From Candidatus Nanohalarchaeota archaeon (GTDB taxonomy: Archaea; EX4484-52; B79-G9), in contig JAFCBV010000020.1 of the NCBI GenBank assembly GCA_017610545.1, positions 1 to 8,381 of the forward strand: 8,381 nt of DNA, written 5' to 3'. Position numbers and translations under genes: made by a program. Positions 6,911 to 8,381 of this stretch are shown here, piece by piece. The notes beneath the pieces are model-generated. The model made no database searches and was not told where the DNA came from. It saw only the letters and a program-made list of their open reading frames with translations. How positions within the stretch are numbered: position 1 is the first letter of the stretch; every line of letters begins with the position of its first letter.

Positions 6911-7519
6911 ATGGATGATTTTGAACCAAAACTTTTCGGACAATGGGATACACAGGCTGTAACTGTGAATGATAAAGGCCTTGTGGATTACATAACACTT
7001 ACACCTGTGGTTGTTCCAAGAAGCGGAGGGCGACATGCAAAAAAGCAGTACCATAAGTCAAAGATGCATATTGTCGAGCGTCTTTTAAACAAGCTTTTTG
7101 TTGCAGGGCACCGCGGACGGAAGCACAGGTTCACTTCAGGACGAAACACAGGGCAGACATTCATAATGAATAATCTTATTATTTCTGCGTTCAAGGACAT
7201 TGAGGCAAAGACAAAGAAAAATCCGGTTGATGTTTTTGTCCGGGCCGTTGAAAACTCCGCACCTCTTGAAGAGGTTTTGACATACCAGCGCGGCGGCATC
7301 ATGGCGCGAGAGGGTGTTGTGACATCTCCGCAGAGGCGTGTTGACCTTGCGTTGCGCCATCTTTCTCAGGGAACGTACCAGAAATCAAACAGGACAAAGA
7401 AGAAGGCATGGATGTGCCTTTCAGACGAGATAATGGGCGCATACAAAAACGATACAAATGCATCTTTTGCTGCATCTGAAAAAATGCGAAGAGAAAAAGA
7501 AGCTCTCGGCGCAAGATAA
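6911..7519 (+). CDS. rpsG: Ribosomal protein S7 (uS7)
   Basis: Small-subunit head protein that nucleates assembly of the 16S rRNA 3' domain, 202 residues, a typical archaeal length (bacterial S7 is ~155). The family pattern is clear: KLFGQWD near the N-terminus, VPRSGGRHAKKQYHKSKMHIVERLLNKLF (residues ~36-64), then NPVDVFVRAVENSAPLEEV, the SPQRRVDLALRHLSQG segment that contacts rRNA, and a charged C-terminal helix (SEKMRREKEALGAR). The start at ATG 6911 follows GTGAT. EF-1alpha (tuf) and S10 commonly follow S7 in archaea, but here a non-coding stretch and an unrelated kinase-like gene follow, so this is the last gene of the cluster in this window. Confidence 0.97.
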   Translation: MDDFEPKLFGQWDTQAVTVNDKGLVDYITLTPVVVPRSGGRHAKKQYHKSKMHIVERLLNKLFVAGHRGRKHRFTSGRNTGQTFIMNNLIISAFKDIEAKTKKNPVDVFVRAVENSAPLEEVLTYQRGGIMAREGVVTSPQRRVDLALRHLSQGTYQKSNRTKKKAWMCLSDEIMGAYKNDTNASFAASEKMRREKEALGAR

Positions 7520-7732
7520 TTGCGATGGTTTTGTGCCTGTTGCGATTGTTGTAGCGTGTATGTAATTCAGGTACTTTTGGTATGTTTTTGTTGGCGGTTA
7601 GCCTGTTTTCTGAAATCCTCTTTGAATTAGTGTCCTGAACTTTGCCTTGAGTGGTTTGTGGTTTCTCATATCTGCTTTTTGATAGCCCCAAAAGAAATTC
7701 ATTATTTATTTTTGCAGCAAGAAGTATTTCTT
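7520..7732 (+). other. G+T-rich intergenic region after rpsG
   Basis: A 213-base gap. By hand count, 116 of the 160 bases at 7521-7680 are G or T. It contains short T-runs (T5 at 7585-7589, T4 at 7605-7608, T5 at 7676-7680), which in archaea can act as intrinsic termination signals for the upstream operon, but no strong hairpin (only a 3-bp GGC/GCC stem at 7593-7603). I see no tRNA, no convincing C/D box pair and no coding potential that I trust. The right end carries the TATA-like element of the next gene. Confidence 0.5.
7702..7709 (+). promoter_or_regulatory. TATA-like element for the kinase gene; leaderless start
   Basis: TTATTTAT in an A/T stretch, preceded by purine-rich AAAAGAAA (7690-7697) that could be the TFB recognition element. 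Its centre is about 27 bases upstream of ATG 7733, the usual distance from an archaeal TATA box to the transcription start. Transcription would therefore begin at or very near the start codon. No Shine-Dalgarno sequence is visible before the ATG, which fits a leaderless mRNA. Confidence 0.5.
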
Positions 7733-8233
7733 ATGTTAATCATAGTTTCAGGGCTCCCTGCAACAGGCAAGACAACTATTGCGCGAGAGGTTGCAAAAAA
7801 AACAGGTGCGATAATTCTTCGAACAGATGTTATTCGAAAGGAATTGTTTGCCCGTCCAAAATATACTGAAGAAGAAAAAGAGCAGGTCTACAACGAAATG
7901 TTTTTGCGCGCAGAAAAATTTCTTATCAAAGAGCAGATTGTGATTCTTGATGCAAATTTTTATCTTCAAAGCCTTCGCGGCCGAGCGCGAGATGTTGCGC
8001 ACAGGTGTGGAAAAAAGTTTTTTATTGTCGAATGCATACTTGATGAAGAAAAAGTTCTTGAGCGTATGAACGCGCGAAGTTCTAAAAATGATGCGTCGGA
8101 TGCAAATCGTATTGAAATTTATCGCAAGATAAAACGTTTGTGGGAACCAATACGTGCGCAGCATATCGTTATTGATACTTCCTGCGAGGGCGCGCTTGCA
8201 AACGTGCTTGAAAAGATTTCTAAAAAGTTGTGA
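7733..8233 (+). CDS. P-loop kinase-like NTPase (AAA_33 / COG0645-like predicted kinase)
   Basis: A 166-residue predicted soluble P-loop phosphotransferase of unknown substrate. Walker A is G7-LPATG-K13-T14 right after an N-terminal beta strand (MLIIVS), normal for this fold. TDVIRKEL at 31-38 matches the (S/T)D.IRK.L motif of the family; D32 is the likely substrate-binding or catalytic acid. IVILDANF at 69-76 is the Walker B-type strand with D73, and R82 follows. A lid-like region has R111 and R115, then an N-D-A-S-D-A segment (119-124), also typical. A longer in-frame start (GTG 7658) would read through the promoter region into a non-conserved extension, so ATG 7733 is preferred. Related proteins include zeta-toxin-like, chloramphenicol-phosphotransferase-like and polynucleotide-kinase-like enzymes; the motifs fit the AAA_33 'predicted kinase' group best. 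It is a separate transcription unit with no functional link visible to the ribosomal genes. The family call is fairly sure; the substrate cannot be told. Confidence 0.8.
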   Translation: MLIIVSGLPATGKTTIAREVAKKTGAIILRTDVIRKELFARPKYTEEEKEQVYNEMFLRAEKFLIKEQIVILDANFYLQSLRGRARDVAHRCGKKFFIVECILDEEKVLERMNARSSKNDASDANRIEIYRKIKRLWEPIRAQHIVIDTSCEGALANVLEKISKKL

Positions 8234-8294
8234 ACGTTTGACACACGATAAAAAAATAATCGTGCGCACAACTTAAAGTTTGTATAATTTTTTT
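8227..8294 (+). terminator. Possible terminator after the kinase gene (hairpin plus T7)
   Basis: An inner stem, 8242-8249 with 8259-8266 (CACACGAT against ATCGTGCG, one A-C mismatch), closes a 9-base A-rich loop. An outer GTTGTG (8227-8232), overlapping the stop codon, can pair with CACAAC (8267-8272), leaving a left-hand bulge. A T7 run follows at 8288-8294. Archaeal termination depends mainly on the T-run, so the hairpin may be incidental. Confidence 0.35.
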
Positions 8295-8381
8295 GTGTTT
8301 GAAGAAAAATAAAACTGTTTTTTAACAAAATAAATTTTTAATATGCGAATTTTTTGTGCGTGTGCAAGAAATTTTCTTCTA
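8234..8381 (+). other. AT-rich tail with no supported gene
   Basis: 148 bases after the kinase stop, strongly A/T-rich beyond 8270, with T-runs at 8288-8294, 8318-8323 and 8335-8339. An ATG at 8343 opens a frame of 13 codons (MRIFCACARNFLL) to the window edge, without a Shine-Dalgarno sequence or a well-placed TATA box, so I do not call it. The region holds the possible terminator described separately. Confidence 0.45.

Noticed and set aside
7520..7559. Imperfect 20-base direct repeat beginning TTGCGAT
   Set aside because: Only the first ~13 positions agree well, with two copies; too weak to call a repeat element.
7299..7691. A 130-codon minus-strand frame, Lys/Asn/Arg-rich in its first half
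   Set aside because: It needs a TTG start, has no clear ribosome-binding site, and its second half is antisense to rpsG; basic composition follows from the A+C-rich minus strand of the gap.
7658..7732. Upstream extension of the kinase gene from GTG 7658
   Set aside because: The extension covers the TATA-like element, lacks a Shine-Dalgarno sequence and adds residues before the N-terminal beta strand that precedes Walker A.
8343..8381. Possible start of a further + strand gene at the right edge
   Set aside because: Only 13 codons visible, no ribosome-binding site and no TATA box at the right spacing.

Overview
This is an archaeal chromosome segment. It carries the core of the RNA polymerase / translation-machinery cluster, entirely on the + strand. 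The two largest polymerase subunits are encoded by four separate genes: B'' and B' (bacterial beta / Rpb2 halves), then A' and A'' (beta' / Rpb1 halves). The A'/A'' split marks the sequence as archaeal. The B''/B' split is typical of many Euryarchaeota and some related lineages. Several core motifs differ from textbook methanogen, haloarchaeal and crenarchaeal forms (for example RTPEG where ETPEG is usual). This hints at a divergent lineage, possibly DPANN-like, but that placement is an inference from memory of the families, not a computed one.

Layout. Bases 2-646 hold the 3' part of rpoB''. Then come rpoB' (656-2449), rpoA' (2458-4971), rpoA'' (4981-6057) and ribosomal protein L30e (6075-6344), separated by only 8-17 bases. 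Most have an identifiable Shine-Dalgarno-like GAGG, GGTG or GTGAT, often overlapping the preceding stop codon. A 132-base gap (6345-6476) with a good archaeal TATA box follows, at the place where many archaea have nusA. Ribosomal proteins S12 (6477-6905) and S7 (6911-7519) come next and are tightly coupled. EF-1alpha, which often follows S7, is absent. Instead there is a G+T-rich gap of 213 bases (7520-7732) ending in a TATA-like element, then a small P-loop kinase-like gene (7733-8233) that is probably leaderless. The last 148 bases (8234-8381) are AT-rich with a hairpin plus T-run that could be a terminator, and no gene I can support.

Function. B'', B', A' and A'' together form the catalytic core of the single archaeal RNA polymerase. 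Co-transcription with L30e, and adjacency to S12 and S7, ties transcription capacity to ribosome production, as in other archaea. The kinase is a separate transcription unit of unknown substrate.

I see no CRISPR array, mobile element, tRNA or rRNA, and no clear evidence of a new multi-gene system. The most interesting signal is a set of substitutions at normally near-invariant active-centre positions in all four polymerase fragments (fork region of B'', RNA-contact region of B', bridge helix of A', trigger loop of A''), with the catalytic aspartates and trigger-loop histidine intact. A Pro-to-Ser change in a conserved decoding-site loop of S12 is a second point worth checking.
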